A stretch of DNA of 27,391 bases from Terfezia claveryi. Taxonomy: Eukaryota; Ascomycota; Pezizomycetes; Pezizales; Pezizaceae. This document shows positions 27,185 through 27,391 of this stretch, piece after piece. Location of the stretch: NCBI GenBank assembly GCA_015179025.1, contig WHUX01000436.1, positions 1 through 27,391 of the forward strand, given 5' to 3'. The position numbers were made by a program, and so were the translations under genes. Under the pieces are notes generated by a model, which saw nothing but the letters and a program-made list of their open reading frames with translations, did not search any database and was not told where the DNA came from. How positions within the stretch are numbered: the first letter of the stretch is position 1; every line of letters begins with the position of its first letter.

Positions 27185-27391
27185 CAAGCCTAGTAGTGCA
27201 CAGTCACCATCTAGTGAACACTGTTTAAGACATACATCTGCTCCTGCCTCCTCAGCATTTCCCTAGCCGCAGTACACCCCCTAAAAACAGAATGGTACCC
27301 AACCTATATCAGTCGAATCACGGATGCCAGGGCAACACCACCAAGGTGCCCCCTATACAGAAATGCCAAAGTATACAGAACAACAGCTGCA
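27185..27391. other. Unassigned sequence after truncated element E
   Basis: 207 bp with no similarity to the elements in this window and no supported gene. It may be host sequence or the start of another element. Confidence 0.3.

Overview
This window is a nest of transposable elements, and I see no ordinary host gene in it. The organism is most likely a filamentous ascomycete fungus. The retrotransposons are fungal-type Ty3/gypsy chromoviruses (reverse transcriptase, integrase, C-terminal chromodomain). Several copies carry C-to-T and G-to-A changes concentrated at CpA/TpG, the signature of fungal repeat-induced point mutation (RIP). The species cannot be named from this.

Layout. 1-1245: AT-rich remains of an older retroelement with a Gag fragment. 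1246-11208: element B, a minus-strand Ty3/gypsy element with 5-bp target duplication ATACT; its 3' LTR is split by a 3998-bp giant foldback (palindromic) element at 1639-5636. 11356-17577: element C, the best preserved relative of B, minus strand, target duplication GGGAC, inserted into a short repeat R (copy R1). R1 is split a second time at 17720-18209 by a foldback MITE-like element (G) with a 9-10 bp target duplication. 18344-20440: element D, a plus-strand, heavily mutated 5' part of the same gypsy family. 20441-20831: unassigned. 20832-21116: R2, a second copy of R. 21117-24297: element F, a different minus-strand chromovirus that lacks protease, RT and most of RNase H; it carries a 248-bp foldback element (H) at 21771-22018 with the same termini as the giant foldback. 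24298-27184: element E, a plus-strand 5' part of the B/C/D family. 27185-27391: unassigned.

B, C, D and E share the order LTR, primer-binding site, Gag with a CCHC knuckle, protease, RT-RNase H, integrase and chromodomain. No copy looks autonomous, because each has frameshifts, nonsense codons or truncation. The most unusual material is the foldback elements: a roughly 4-kb palindrome with minisatellite-bearing arms, a 248-bp relative, and an unrelated 490-bp element. Each is packed with its own short word (GACGC, GTCTC and ACTCG respectively) in both orientations. Other points of interest are LTRs with 48-bp arrays of a 22-bp palindrome, a possible self-priming PBS, a possible -1 gag-pol frameshift, and a Gag with four knuckle-spaced units.
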